A stretch of 64,000 bases of DNA from Pseudomonadales bacterium (lineage in GTDB: Bacteria > Pseudomonadota > Gammaproteobacteria > Pseudomonadales > JAHRWD01): positions 1 through 64,000 of the forward strand of contig JARGPR010000001.1 in the NCBI GenBank assembly GCA_029210125.1. The letters run 5' to 3'. The notes under the pieces were generated by a model that was given only the letters and a program-made list of their open reading frames with translations, made no database searches and was not told the DNA's origin. The position numbers were made by a program, and so were the translations under genes. This document shows, piece by piece, positions 1-8,244 of this stretch; within the stretch, counting starts at the first letter, position 1; each line of letters begins with the position of its first letter.

Positions 1-31
1 TCCATATAGGTTATCTAACTATATAGGGTGT

Positions 32-1045
32 CTACTGTTTGTGGGTAACACGGTTGCCTAAGTATAGGTCTTTGAAAGTAATGACTAGTAGGTAGTTATT
101 TTGACTGCTTGGTATTTCTCTAGCGTTGCTATCTTCAATTTTACGTATTACATCATGAGCTTGTTTGATAGCTCTTAATATTGATTTTTTCGTTTTGTTA
201 CGAATGATTTCAGATGAGTGTGTTGTTTTTCCTTGGGCGTTCATTTCAACCGCTTTTGCATCAATGAAAATGTTTGATGACTCGTCCTGTACAAGGAAAT
301 CTATTTGGTTTCCCTTTTTTCCCAGTAGTCTCTCAATATCTTGTTCATTCAAAAAGTTTGTTTTGGAATGCTCGAGTGATTTTTCAACGTATCTCTCAAA
401 TAGAATTCCAAATTTCTCCATAAACTTTTCGGCATCTAAATTTCTCATGAGGTCGTAAATGAAATATTCAAACCGTCTATACAGAATATTCTTATGGGTG
501 AGTATATATTTACCTTTAATTTTAATTAGTGGGAATTCAATAAAAGGGGTTAGCTCGCTATATTCAACGGCGGGTCGTTTTCGATCATCATTTGTTACTA
601 GCGTTTCCCTAATCCCATCTATGTCTTTTGATATGGTTGCTAGAAAGCTATCTACTTTCTGATTAGAATGGCTATTTCTTACGGTTGAAAACCAATTTTC
701 TGGGAGAAATGATTCATTAGTGCTAAGGAATCTCGAAACTGTTACAAATGAGAGATCCAAATACTCCTGAACCTCTAGTCCTGTACTGTCTTTAAATGCT
801 TTGTAGATATAGTGGTTCTTTTCTAAGCCTGAAAAAATTATAGATTGTCTCGATAAATGAGCGTAATTAAAGTCAATTTGGTATAGGAATTGCTGAAACG
901 CAATGGTTCGTAAAAATAGGGTGTAATGATCATATTCATTTGGCATGCGTTGCTTGTCTGCCATCTCCCATATTGATTGTAGAATAGAATGTATCTCACC
1001 TTTAGTTAGTGGCTGTTTTTCCTTTGCTGTTGGGGTAGTTATCAT
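32..1045 (-). CDS. Hypothetical protein with PD-(D/E)XK nuclease-like C-terminal region
   Basis: I do not recognise the family as a whole. The first ~200 residues look mostly helical. The C-terminal third has the layout of a PD-(D/E)XK nuclease core: a helix with FERYVEKSLE, then QIDFLV (Asp near residue 247), then FIDAKAVE (Asp-Ala-Lys near 260-262), then a helix with IKQAHD. ATG at 1045 is preferred over the TTG directly before it. The gene overlaps the small upstream gene by 44 bp, so the two are probably co-transcribed and translationally coupled. The DNA is visibly AT-richer than everything to the right, which suggests horizontal transfer. A role in restriction or phage defence is possible but inferred only from the fold-like motif. 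The downstream partner, if any, lies outside the window. Confidence 0.6.
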   Translation of the reverse strand: MITTPTAKEKQPLTKGEIHSILQSIWEMADKQRMPNEYDHYTLFLRTIAFQQFLYQIDFNYAHLSRQSIIFSGLEKNHYIYKAFKDSTGLEVQEYLDLSFVTVSRFLSTNESFLPENWFSTVRNSHSNQKVDSFLATISKDIDGIRETLVTNDDRKRPAVEYSELTPFIEFPLIKIKGKYILTHKNILYRRFEYFIYDLMRNLDAEKFMEKFGILFERYVEKSLEHSKTNFLNEQDIERLLGKKGNQIDFLVQDESSNIFIDAKAVEMNAQGKTTHSSEIIRNKTKKSILRAIKQAHDVIRKIEDSNAREIPSSQNNYLLVITFKDLYLGNRVTHKQ

Positions 1046-1229
1046 CAAGCATTACCCACTTAATAAAAAGCATAACCAGCCAGGGATGCCGTTTTAGAGA
1101 CTCAATTTTGTCGTCAACACGAGTGTTCATGTATTCAAGGGCCCCTTCAATGAGGCCGTAATAATGGTATTTTCTAAATTTGTTTCTGATTTTCTTGAAT
1201 GCTGCATAATATTCGTCTTCGCTGAACAT
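1002..1229 (-). CDS. Small hypothetical protein, partner of the nuclease-like gene
   Basis: A 75-residue protein rich in Lys, Tyr and Asp with no recognised domain. It looks helical, with a short hydrophobic stretch (WLVMLFIKWVML) near residues 49-60 that is too short and interrupted for a confident membrane helix. The ATG at 1229 has an AAGGA ribosome-binding site at good spacing; a TTG eight codons earlier would place that site inside the gene. The 3' end overlaps the nuclease-like gene by 44 bp in another frame. It shares that gene's AT-rich composition. It could be an antitoxin-like or accessory subunit of the nuclease, but nothing in the sequence proves this. Confidence 0.5.
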   Translation of the reverse strand: MFSEDEYYAAFKKIRNKFRKYHYYGLIEGALEYMNTRVDDKIESLKRHPWLVMLFIKWVMLDDNYPNSKGKTATN

Positions 1230-1316
1230 GTTGCATTCCTTCTTCTTAATCAAGTTTTGGTTGATGGTGTTAAGTGTGAATATTCTGAAAGAGGGTGGAT
1301 GTTCCTATGGTCATAG

Positions 1317-1381
1317 TAAAAAAAGGCCGCCACCATTACCCGGCAATATAGTTTGCGTAAGGTAACGGCGGCGGCCTTTTT
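1317..1381 (-). terminator. Bidirectional Rho-independent terminator after fklB
   Basis: A 16-bp stem (GGCCGCCACCATTACC against GGTAACGGCGGCGGCC, two mismatches) closes a ~20-nt loop. It is flanked by A-runs on the left and T-runs on the right, so it can stop transcription from either side. It ends the ybiT-fklB unit and insulates it from the AT-rich genes to the left. Confidence 0.85.
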
Positions 1382-1415
1382 GTGCTGAAATTTTACTGGC
1401 TTTTAAAAGCAGGCA

Positions 1416-2036
1416 TTAACCTACTATAGCCAGTAGCTCAACATCAAATACCAAAGCTGAGTAGGGGCCAATATCGCCACCGGCACCATTTTCACCATAG
1501 GCGAGTTGGTAGGGCAGGTAGAGTTTCCATTTTGCACCGACTTCCATCATTTGAAGTGCTTCAGTCCAGCCGGCTATTACGCCACCAACGGGAAATTCAG
1601 CCGGTTCGCCACGATCATAGGAGCTGTCGAAAACTTTTCCGGTAATCAATGTGCCGTGGTAGTGGGTACGTACGGTTGAGCTGGCGCTGGGTTTTTCACC
1701 GTCGCCAGCATTGATGATTTCGTACTGAAGGCCGGACTCCGTAACGGTGACCTCTGGGCGTTTGGCATTTTCCGCCAGGAATTCTTCCCCGTCACCAGCC
1801 AACTCTAATGCCTGTTCGGTTTGTTTGGCTTGCATCCGTGCGCTGATATCTTTGAACGCTGCGTCTAAAACGGCTGGTTCTATAGGCATAGGGTTTTTGT
1901 TGAGTGAGTCGGTTAAGCCTTCAATGACCGCTTCAGCTACCATTCCATCAAAGGGGTTGCCGATGAGTTGGTCGCCCATTTGGCGGCCAATGCCGTAACT
2001 GACCTGCAGTTCTACTGTGTTGTATTTGTCTGACAT
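1416..2036 (-). CDS. fklB: FKBP-type peptidyl-prolyl cis-trans isomerase (FklB/FKBP22-like)
   Basis: Catalyses cis-trans isomerisation of X-Pro bonds and assists folding. The N-terminal ~100 residues (VSYGIGRQMGDQL...) are the helical dimerisation domain of FkpA/FklB proteins. The C-terminal half is the FKBP fold, with the conserved VRTHYHGTLITGKVFDSS and the AYGENGAGG...IGPYSALVFDVELL ending. At 206 residues it matches E. coli FklB, and no signal peptide is visible, so it is cytoplasmic. The ATG has an AAGGT site six bases upstream. It lies 64 bp downstream of ybiT on the same strand and is followed by a strong terminator. Confidence 0.93.
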   Translation of the reverse strand: MSDKYNTVELQVSYGIGRQMGDQLIGNPFDGMVAEAVIEGLTDSLNKNPMPIEPAVLDAAFKDISARMQAKQTEQALELAGDGEEFLAENAKRPEVTVTESGLQYEIINAGDGEKPSASSTVRTHYHGTLITGKVFDSSYDRGEPAEFPVGGVIAGWTEALQMMEVGAKWKLYLPYQLAYGENGAGGDIGPYSALVFDVELLAIVG

Positions 2037-2100
2037 GTTTTTACCTTTATATGTATTTAATACGGTTGTGGTTTAAGAGCTAATTATTCGCCCTGGCTTC

Positions 2101-3690
2101 TTATTCACCTTGGCTACGTAGGTACTCTTCATAGCTGCCTTTGAAATCGACTACACCTTCGGGGGTGAGTTCGATAACGCGGGTGGCCAGGGATGAAACA
2201 AACTCCCGGTCATGGCTGACAAAAAGCAACGTACCGGGGTAGTTGTCCAACGCCAGGTTGAGGGATTCAATCGATTCCATATCCAGGTGGTTGGTGGGTT
2301 CGTCCATCAATAGTACGTTGTCTTTTTGTAGCATCAATTTGCCAAACAACATACGGCCCTGTTCACCACCGGAAATTACTTTGACGGATTTCTCTGACTC
2401 GTCACGGGAGAACAGTAGCTTGCCGAGAATACCCCGTAGCACCTGTTCGTCGTCGCTTGGTTTTCCCCACAGGCCGATCCAGTCGAACAGACTCATGTCG
2501 GTTGCAAATTCGTCACTGTGATCCTGTGCGTAGTAGCCTTTGGTGGCGTTTTCGGACCACTTTACTCGGCCATTCAGTGGTGCTATTTCGCCCAGAAGTG
2601 CTCGCAGCAATGATGTTTTACCGGCCCCGTTGGGGCCGATGATGGCAACTCGTTCGCCCGCTTCGATCATCAGGCTCAGGTCTTTGAACAGAATCAGGTC
2701 ATCAAAACCTACCGTTAGATCTGCTACTTCGAGGGCCTGACGGTGTAATTTCTTTTCCTGATCAAATCGAATGAAGGGGTTCACCCGGCTAGAGGGCTTC
2801 ATCTCGTCGAGTTTGATTTTGTCGATCTGTTTGGCACGGGACGTAGCCTGTTTGGCCTTAGAAGCATTCGCAGAGAAACGACTGACAAATGCCTGCAGTT
2901 CCGCAATTTGGGCTTTTTTGCGGGCATTTTGGTTTTGCTGCAGTTCACGAGCCTGGGTTGCAGCGATCATGTACTCATCGTAGTTGCCGGGGAACAGTCT
3001 CAACGCACCGTAATCCAGATCAGCCATGTGGGAGCACACGGTGTTCAGAAAGTGACGGTCATGGGAGATGATAATCATGGTGCAGCTGCGGCTGTTGAGT
3101 TCGTTTTCCAGCCAGCGAATGGTGTTGATGTCGAGATTGTTAGTCGGCTCATCGAGCAACATAATATCGGGATCAGCAAACAGTGCCTGCGCTAGCAGGA
3201 CTCGTAACTTCCAGCCTGGGGCTACGGCGCTCATTGGGCCTTCGTGCTGTTCTAACGGAATACCAACGCCGAGTAGCAGCTCGCTGGCACGGGATTCAGC
3301 AGAGTAGCCATCCATTTCACCAAACTCTACCTCGAGATCAGCGACCTTCATTCCTTCCTCTTCGCTCATCTCGGGCAGAGAATAGATTCGTTCACGCTCC
3401 TCTTTCACAGCCCATAGCTCGGCGTGGCCCATGATGACGGTATCGACTACTTTGTACTCTTCGTAGGCAAATTGGTCCTGCTTAAGCACTCCGATCCGCT
3501 CATTTGGGTCAGTCGATACGTTGCCACCGGTGGGTTCAAGTTCACCACTGAGAATTTTCATCAGGGTTGATTTTCCACAACCATTGGCGCCGATCAGGCC
3601 GTAGTGGTTGCCCTCGCCAAATTTGGCGGAGATATTTTCAAACAGGGGTTTTGCCCCAAATTGCATGGTGATATTGGCTGTAGAAATCAA
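2101..3690 (-). CDS. ybiT: ABC-F family ATPase YbiT
   Basis: A soluble twin-ATPase ABC-F protein, a family that acts on ribosomes; YbiT's exact role is poorly defined. Two nucleotide-binding domains are visible: Walker [10 protein letters not shown] (~36-44) with Walker [11 protein letters not shown], and Walker [10 protein letters not shown] with ISGGEQGRM and [10 protein letters not shown]. The linker between them is charged. The first domain has [15 protein letters not shown] in place of the LSGGQ signature, as in E. coli YbiT. The 529-residue length fits. The start is a TTG at 3690: the resulting N-terminus ([11 protein letters not shown]) lines up with that of E. coli YbiT. It is followed by fklB on the same strand. 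Confidence 0.95.
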   Translation of the reverse strand: MISTANITMQFGAKPLFENISAKFGEGNHYGLIGANGCGKSTLMKILSGELEPTGGNVSTDPNERIGVLKQDQFAYEEYKVVDTVIMGHAELWAVKEERERIYSLPEMSEEEGMKVADLEVEFGEMDGYSAESRASELLLGVGIPLEQHEGPMSAVAPGWKLRVLLAQALFADPDIMLLDEPTNNLDINTIRWLENELNSRSCTMIIISHDRHFLNTVCSHMADLDYGALRLFPGNYDEYMIAATQARELQQNQNARKKAQIAELQAFVSRFSANASKAKQATSRAKQIDKIKLDEMKPSSRVNPFIRFDQEKKLHRQALEVADLTVGFDDLILFKDLSLMIEAGERVAIIGPNGAGKTSLLRALLGEIAPLNGRVKWSENATKGYYAQDHSDEFATDMSLFDWIGLWGKPSDDEQVLRGILGKLLFSRDESEKSVKVISGGEQGRMLFGKLMLQKDNVLLMDEPTNHLDMESIESLNLALDNYPGTLLFVSHDREFVSSLATRVIELTPEGVVDFKGSYEEYLRSQGE

Positions 3691-3833
3691 GATGGTGTTC
3701 CGGAAGTGATTAGGCGTTTGTATTGGCGCGGCATTCTAACATATTCGAGCCGATATGCTGGTATCATCGCGTCGGTAAAAATCCGGCTCTGGCGCCGGGT
3801 ATCACCGATTGGTTTGAAGCTGGGGAGATGGCG

Positions 3834-4145
3834 ATGAATGACGAAGTATCAGAAGCGGATCTGTTGCGAGCAAAGTTGAATGGTGAGACAGCCGTAATTG
3901 GCTGGATGGAGCTTCAACGGCACCATGCTGCGGGTAAAGTGATACAGGTGGGTTCCGCTCTTGATCTTGTGGATGTCGCGGTGCAGTTGGCGATGGATAA
4001 CGGAGCGAAAATTGAATCCTGGATCAAATCCGGTGATATTGAAGTTGTGCAAGATACACAGGCGGCCGCATGGGTCGTCGTCAATCAGCCGCTTTGGGCG
4101 ATAGTGGTTTCGCCCTGGGTGTTGGTACAAGATAAAGTTGAGTAA
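3834..4145 (+). CDS. DUF2288 family protein
   Basis: A ~103-residue protein of unknown function. It has the DUF2288 pattern: LRAKLNGETAVIGWMELQRHHAAGKV..., a central LDLVDVAVQLAMDN, and the ending LWAIVVSPWVLVQ. ATG at 3834 is chosen because GGGGAG lies six bases before it; ATG at 3828 is two codons upstream, and a further upstream extension would add unrelated sequence. It is divergent from ybiT and 43 bp upstream of slyX, so the two may be co-transcribed. No catalytic residues can be named. Confidence 0.8.
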   Translation: MNDEVSEADLLRAKLNGETAVIGWMELQRHHAAGKVIQVGSALDLVDVAVQLAMDNGAKIESWIKSGDIEVVQDTQAAAWVVVNQPLWAIVVSPWVLVQDKVE

Positions 4146-4188
4146 TTTATGTACCTTATGCATCTTAAAGTAGCGGAGGTGAAATATT

Positions 4189-4392
4189 TTGGAAGATAGA
4201 TTAGCGAATATTGAGACTCAATTAGCTCACCAGGAAGAGACGATTCACCAATTAAATCAGGTTATCTATCAGCAGCAAAAGCAGATAGACGCGCTGGAGC
4301 TGGGTACTAAACATCTGATGGGTCGGATCCAGTCTTTGTCAGAGGGGGTTCCGGAAACCCCGGAGGAAAATGAGGTACCGCCTCATTATTAA
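4189..4392 (+). CDS. slyX: SlyX family protein
   Basis: A 67-residue coiled-coil protein of unknown function. The heptad-like region LANIETQLAHQEETIHQLNQ...QQQKQIDALE and the acidic, proline-rich tail ending PPHY are typical of SlyX. The start is TTG at 4189, supported by a GGAGGT ribosome-binding site eight bases upstream. It sits just downstream of the DUF2288 gene. The next 140 bp to the glk stop hold nothing I can identify. Confidence 0.9.
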   Translation: MEDRLANIETQLAHQEETIHQLNQVIYQQQKQIDALELGTKHLMGRIQSLSEGVPETPEENEVPPHY

Positions 4393-4533
4393 ATGGGAGT
4401 ACACTGATATAAAATGCCAATTCGAGTGGGGGATATACACACCGAAAATAAGGTTGTAATATCCGAGTCATGACAGTCTGCAGCATGCTTAAATCGTTAC
4501 AGATGGTCAAGGTTTGATTTCTGACTTCATCGT

Positions 4534-5523
4534 TTAGTAATGCAGAGCGCCTATCATGGGTGCGTTGGTGTTGGTGCAGATCCGCACGGGAGTGCGTTCG
4601 AGTAGAGCTCTAAATCTACCCTTAGCCTCGAAGTGTTTTAGAAAGTCAGAAGACTGAATCAGAGGCAGGATTTTCGGTGGAATACCTCCGGCCAATATTA
4701 ATCCGCCGGTTGCCATGGATTGAAGTACCAGGTTGCCAGCCGCCGCTCCGAGTAAGTGGATATAGAGTTTCATAACTTTTGTGTAAAGTGGGTTATTACC
4801 CGATAGTGCCAGCTGGCTGATATTGGCGGCAGCATCGCCACCTAACAGCGCTTTGTCAGGTGGATAAAATTCTTTTTCTGTTTCAAGAAAAAATTGCAGA
4901 ATCAATGGAATACCGGAGCCCGATAGTAAACGTTCGATACTGACATGGTCTGGGAACTGTTTCTGGGTAAATCGAAGTAGTTCAATTTCCTGTTCATTGC
5001 GCGGAGCAAAATCAACATGTCCGCCTTCGCCGGGATAGGCACGATACTTTTGACCATCCCCGTAGAGCGTAGCCGTGCCCAGGCCTGTTCCCGGGGCCAT
5101 AATAGCCAGGGTTTGATGGTGATGTTCTGGTGTTGGCGTACGTAGATTTACGAAATCCCGGGCGGGTAGATGGGGAATGGCTATTGCAGTAGCCTCGAGA
5201 TCATTCAGTAGCTTAACCGCGTGACCATCAATACGCAGTTGTTGAGCAACATCAGTGCTGGATATATTCCACGGAAGGTTGGTGGTGGTGCAGCGATCGT
5301 TTTTAATCGGGCCAGCGATCGCGAAATTGCAGGATTCAATGACCGGGCTTCCAACCTCGGCAAGAAAATGTTCGAGCAGCTGATCAAATCGAGAAAATTG
5401 CTGGCTTGGGTAGCATCTCTCCAAAATTAAACGGTTTGTTTTTAGTGAGGAACTTTGAACCGATCTGTCGAATATAGCAAAACGGCTGTTCGTGCCACCA
5501 ATATCACCACATAAGGCCTTCAT
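4534..5523 (-). CDS. glk: Glucokinase
   Basis: Phosphorylates glucose to glucose-6-phosphate with ATP in the cytoplasm. It belongs to the proteobacterial Glk family (not a classical ROK repressor). The N-terminal phosphate loop is GDIGGTNSRFAIF; the second glycine-rich motif APGTGLGTA lies near residue 140; the sugar-binding region includes NLPWNIS and the EGGHVDFAPR segment. The C-terminal ATP site GGLILAGGIPPKIL is present. At 329 residues it is close to E. coli Glk (321). It is divergent from glgP with a 110-119 bp shared upstream region, which fits joint control with glycogen turnover. Confidence 0.95.
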   Translation of the reverse strand: MKALCGDIGGTNSRFAIFDRSVQSSSLKTNRLILERCYPSQQFSRFDQLLEHFLAEVGSPVIESCNFAIAGPIKNDRCTTTNLPWNISSTDVAQQLRIDGHAVKLLNDLEATAIAIPHLPARDFVNLRTPTPEHHHQTLAIMAPGTGLGTATLYGDGQKYRAYPGEGGHVDFAPRNEQEIELLRFTQKQFPDHVSIERLLSGSGIPLILQFFLETEKEFYPPDKALLGGDAAANISQLALSGNNPLYTKVMKLYIHLLGAAAGNLVLQSMATGGLILAGGIPPKILPLIQSSDFLKHFEAKGRFRALLERTPVRICTNTNAPMIGALHY

Positions 5524-5642
5524 GTTGTAGCTACCTGAGGACTATACTTGCGAAAGATTATACATAAGGGCGATGAACAGACCATTAACCATTTTCTTTG
5601 CGGGTTTTAACCATCACGTAACATTTTATATGGGTGAACAAA

Positions 5643-8201
5643 ATGTCAGGAACCTTATTCTCACTGGAAGTAGAACCTCAGATACCTGAGCAGCTGACCC
5701 GCCTTTCAGAGCTGGCCAACAACCTGTTGTACAGTTGGGATCGCCAGGTGCGTGGATTATTTTTCAGGCTTGATCGTGACCTATGGGAGAGTTGTGGACA
5801 TAACCCGAAACTTTTTTTGCGCCGTATTGAGCAGGAAAAATTGGAAACCGCTGCTAGCGATCCAATCTATATGCAGGATTACAATCGTGTCCTTTCCTCC
5901 TTTGATACCTACCTAAGTTTCCGTAATTTTGAAGGGGTTGAGGGGCTGTTGGATCCAAACCAGGATCTGGTTTCCTACTCCTGTGCGGAATTCGGTTTAC
6001 ATGAGAGTTTTCCGATCTATTCCGGTGGCCTGGGTATTTTAGCGGGCGATTACTGCAAGGCGACCAGTGATCTTGATATCCCTATGGTGGCAATTGGGAT
6101 TCTTTATCGCCGCGGATACTTCCATCAATCGATTGATGGTGAAGGTAATCAGCAAGCGGGTTATATCTCTAGTCGCTTCTCTGACCTCCCGGTACAGCCT
6201 GTATTGGACTCGACTGGTGTCCAGATTATGATACCGATTGACATTCCAGACCACTCGATTCAGCTGCGGTTGTGGGAGGCAAAAATTGGACATGTCCGGT
6301 TACTGTTACTGGATTCAGATACCCCTGAAAACTCTGAAGAGGACCGTAAGATCACCTATCAATTGTATGGAGGTGACGGTCATACTCGTCTGTTGCAGGA
6401 GATCGTGCTGGGGGTCGGTGGAGTGCGGGTGCAGAGAGCCCTTAATATTGAACCAACGGTTTGGCATATCAATGAAGGTCATGCGGCTTTTCAGGTGATA
6501 GAGCGGTGCCGGGAGTTAGTCCAGTCGGGGCTTGATTTTTCTGCAGCGCTAGAGGTTGTGGCGGCCAGTACAGTATTTACTACCCATACGCCGGTACCTG
6601 CGGGTCATGATGTTTTTGATAACGATATGATTCTCCACTTCTTGGCGGATATTGTGCGGGATTTGAAAATCGAACCAGAGCAGTTTCTGGCCCTTGGCGC
6701 CAGTCCGCTAAATGCGAAAGGTTTTAATATGACCGCATTGGCGCTGCGTGGTTCTAGGTACTGCAATGGCGTCAGTGAAATCCACGGAGGCGTGGCCTCT
6801 GTGATGGAATCTTATATCTGGCCGCAGATAGCTCCCCATGAAAACCCCATGAAATATGTCACCAATGGGGTCCATGTACCCACTTTTTTGGCCAGTGAGT
6901 GGATGCATTATTTCGACCTTACCTTCGGTGGCGGCTGGCGTTTTGAGTTGCGTAACGAGGAGTACTGGGAGCGGATTGAGTCAATTCCTGATTATACCTA
7001 CTGGAGTACCCGGGAAGCCCTTAAATCAAAAATGATCGAGGCGGTGTTACAAAGGATTACCCAGCAGCATCAGCGCAACGGATGCAGTGAATCCCAGATT
7101 GGACGGCTGACACAGTTTTTGGAACCAAAACAGACGGATGTATTGACCATTGGATTTGCTCGTCGTTTTGCCACCTACAAACGGGCCATGCTGATCTTTA
7201 CCGATGAGGCACGCTTGGCTCGTCTTTTAAATGATCCTGAACGCCCGGTGGTGTTGATTTTTGCAGGTAAGGCGCACCCCAGTGATCACCCAGGCCAGGA
7301 GCTGATTCGTAATATCCATCGAATGTCTCGAAAACCAGAGTTTGAAGGAAAAATCATCCTGGTAGAAAGCTACGATATCTCGCTTGCCAGAAAACTGGTG
7401 AGTGGCGTGGACGTCTGGCTTAATAATCCAGAATATCCCATGGAAGCTAGCGGTACCTCGGGGCAAAAAGCAGCTATTAACGGTGTGATTAATTTAAGCG
7501 TGCTAGATGGCTGGTGGGCCGAGGGCTATAACGGTAACAATGGCTGGGCCATTCGGCCCCACGGTTCGAATTATTCTGCAGAGTTCCGAGACAGGGAAGA
7601 GTCGCTTGAATTGCTGGATATTCTTGAATACAAGGTGATCCCCTGTTACTACCATCGGAATGGCCACGGTTATTCGGCAGGTTGGATAGAGAAATCCAAG
7701 TCTTCGATGAAGTCGATGTTGCCGCGTTTCAACGCGCAGCGAATGGTGATGGATTATGTGAAAATGTTTTATACCCATGCCGCGGAAAGAGGTAAGCAAC
7801 TAAATGCTTCCGAGTTTCAGGGTGCAAAGGAATTAGCACAGTGGAAAAAAGAAGTGTTAGAACGCTGGCCTCAGGTTTCGGTTGCGAGAATAGATGAACC
7901 TGTCTCGACTTTGATGAAAGGCCAACCGCTGGTGATCGAAGTGGCTGTTCAGCTTAACGGGTTGAGGCCTGAAGATATCAATGTAACCTGTCTGATTGGA
8001 TCGGAAAATCACGACGGCGAAGTGCAACGAGACTCCAGAAACCTGTTGACGTTCAACAAAATTCTGGAGGATGGCAGGGCCCTTTATTGTCTTTCGTTGA
8101 TTCCCAACTTACCTGGGCTTCAAGCTTACATGATACGTATCTATCCTTACCACAGGTTGCTGAGTCAGGAGTTTGAGATGGGGCGTATGCTCTGGGTCTG
8201 A
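5643..8201 (+). CDS. glgP: Alpha-glucan phosphorylase (GT35, DUF3417 type)
   Basis: Releases glucose-1-phosphate from the ends of glycogen or maltodextrin, using phosphate and pyridoxal phosphate. The protein begins with the DUF3417 region (LANNLLYSWDRQVRGLFFRLD) and belongs to the bacterial/archaeal alpha-glucan phosphorylase group rather than the E. coli GlgP/MalP type. The PLP lysine is in ASGTSGQKAAINGV (~residue 607); the preceding FARRFATYKRA and VWLNNPEYPMEASG segments are also conserved. A short beta-rich C-terminal region follows the catalytic part. ATG at 5643 has a weak GGGTGA site; GTG at 5634 is an alternative adding three residues. It converges on malQ with only 43 bp between stops. 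Confidence 0.95.
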   Translation: MSGTLFSLEVEPQIPEQLTRLSELANNLLYSWDRQVRGLFFRLDRDLWESCGHNPKLFLRRIEQEKLETAASDPIYMQDYNRVLSSFDTYLSFRNFEGVEGLLDPNQDLVSYSCAEFGLHESFPIYSGGLGILAGDYCKATSDLDIPMVAIGILYRRGYFHQSIDGEGNQQAGYISSRFSDLPVQPVLDSTGVQIMIPIDIPDHSIQLRLWEAKIGHVRLLLLDSDTPENSEEDRKITYQLYGGDGHTRLLQEIVLGVGGVRVQRALNIEPTVWHINEGHAAFQVIERCRELVQSGLDFSAALEVVAASTVFTTHTPVPAGHDVFDNDMILHFLADIVRDLKIEPEQFLALGASPLNAKGFNMTALALRGSRYCNGVSEIHGGVASVMESYIWPQIAPHENPMKYVTNGVHVPTFLASEWMHYFDLTFGGGWRFELRNEEYWERIESIPDYTYWSTREALKSKMIEAVLQRITQQHQRNGCSESQIGRLTQFLEPKQTDVLTIGFARRFATYKRAMLIFTDEARLARLLNDPERPVVLIFAGKAHPSDHPGQELIRNIHRMSRKPEFEGKIILVESYDISLARKLVSGVDVWLNNPEYPMEASGTSGQKAAINGVINLSVLDGWWAEGYNGNNGWAIRPHGSNYSAEFRDREESLELLDILEYKVIPCYYHRNGHGYSAGWIEKSKSSMKSMLPRFNAQRMVMDYVKMFYTHAAERGKQLNASEFQGAKELAQWKKEVLERWPQVSVARIDEPVSTLMKGQPLVIEVAVQLNGLRPEDINVTCLIGSENHDGEVQRDSRNLLTFNKILEDGRALYCLSLIPNLPGLQAYMIRIYPYHRLLSQEFEMGRMLWV

Positions 8202-8244
8202 ACCTGGTGATGCGCGGCTACCCACTTTTTTCCTTCCAGAGATT

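Noticed and set aside
4-25. Small inverted repeat TATAG-GTTA-TC-TAAC-TATA at the left edge as an attachment site or IS end
   Set aside because: Too short and at the window border, with no integrase or transposase nearby.
3849-4163. 104-residue open frame antisense to the DUF2288 gene
   Set aside because: The plus-strand frame matches a known family with a good ribosome-binding site. The antisense frame has no family resemblance.
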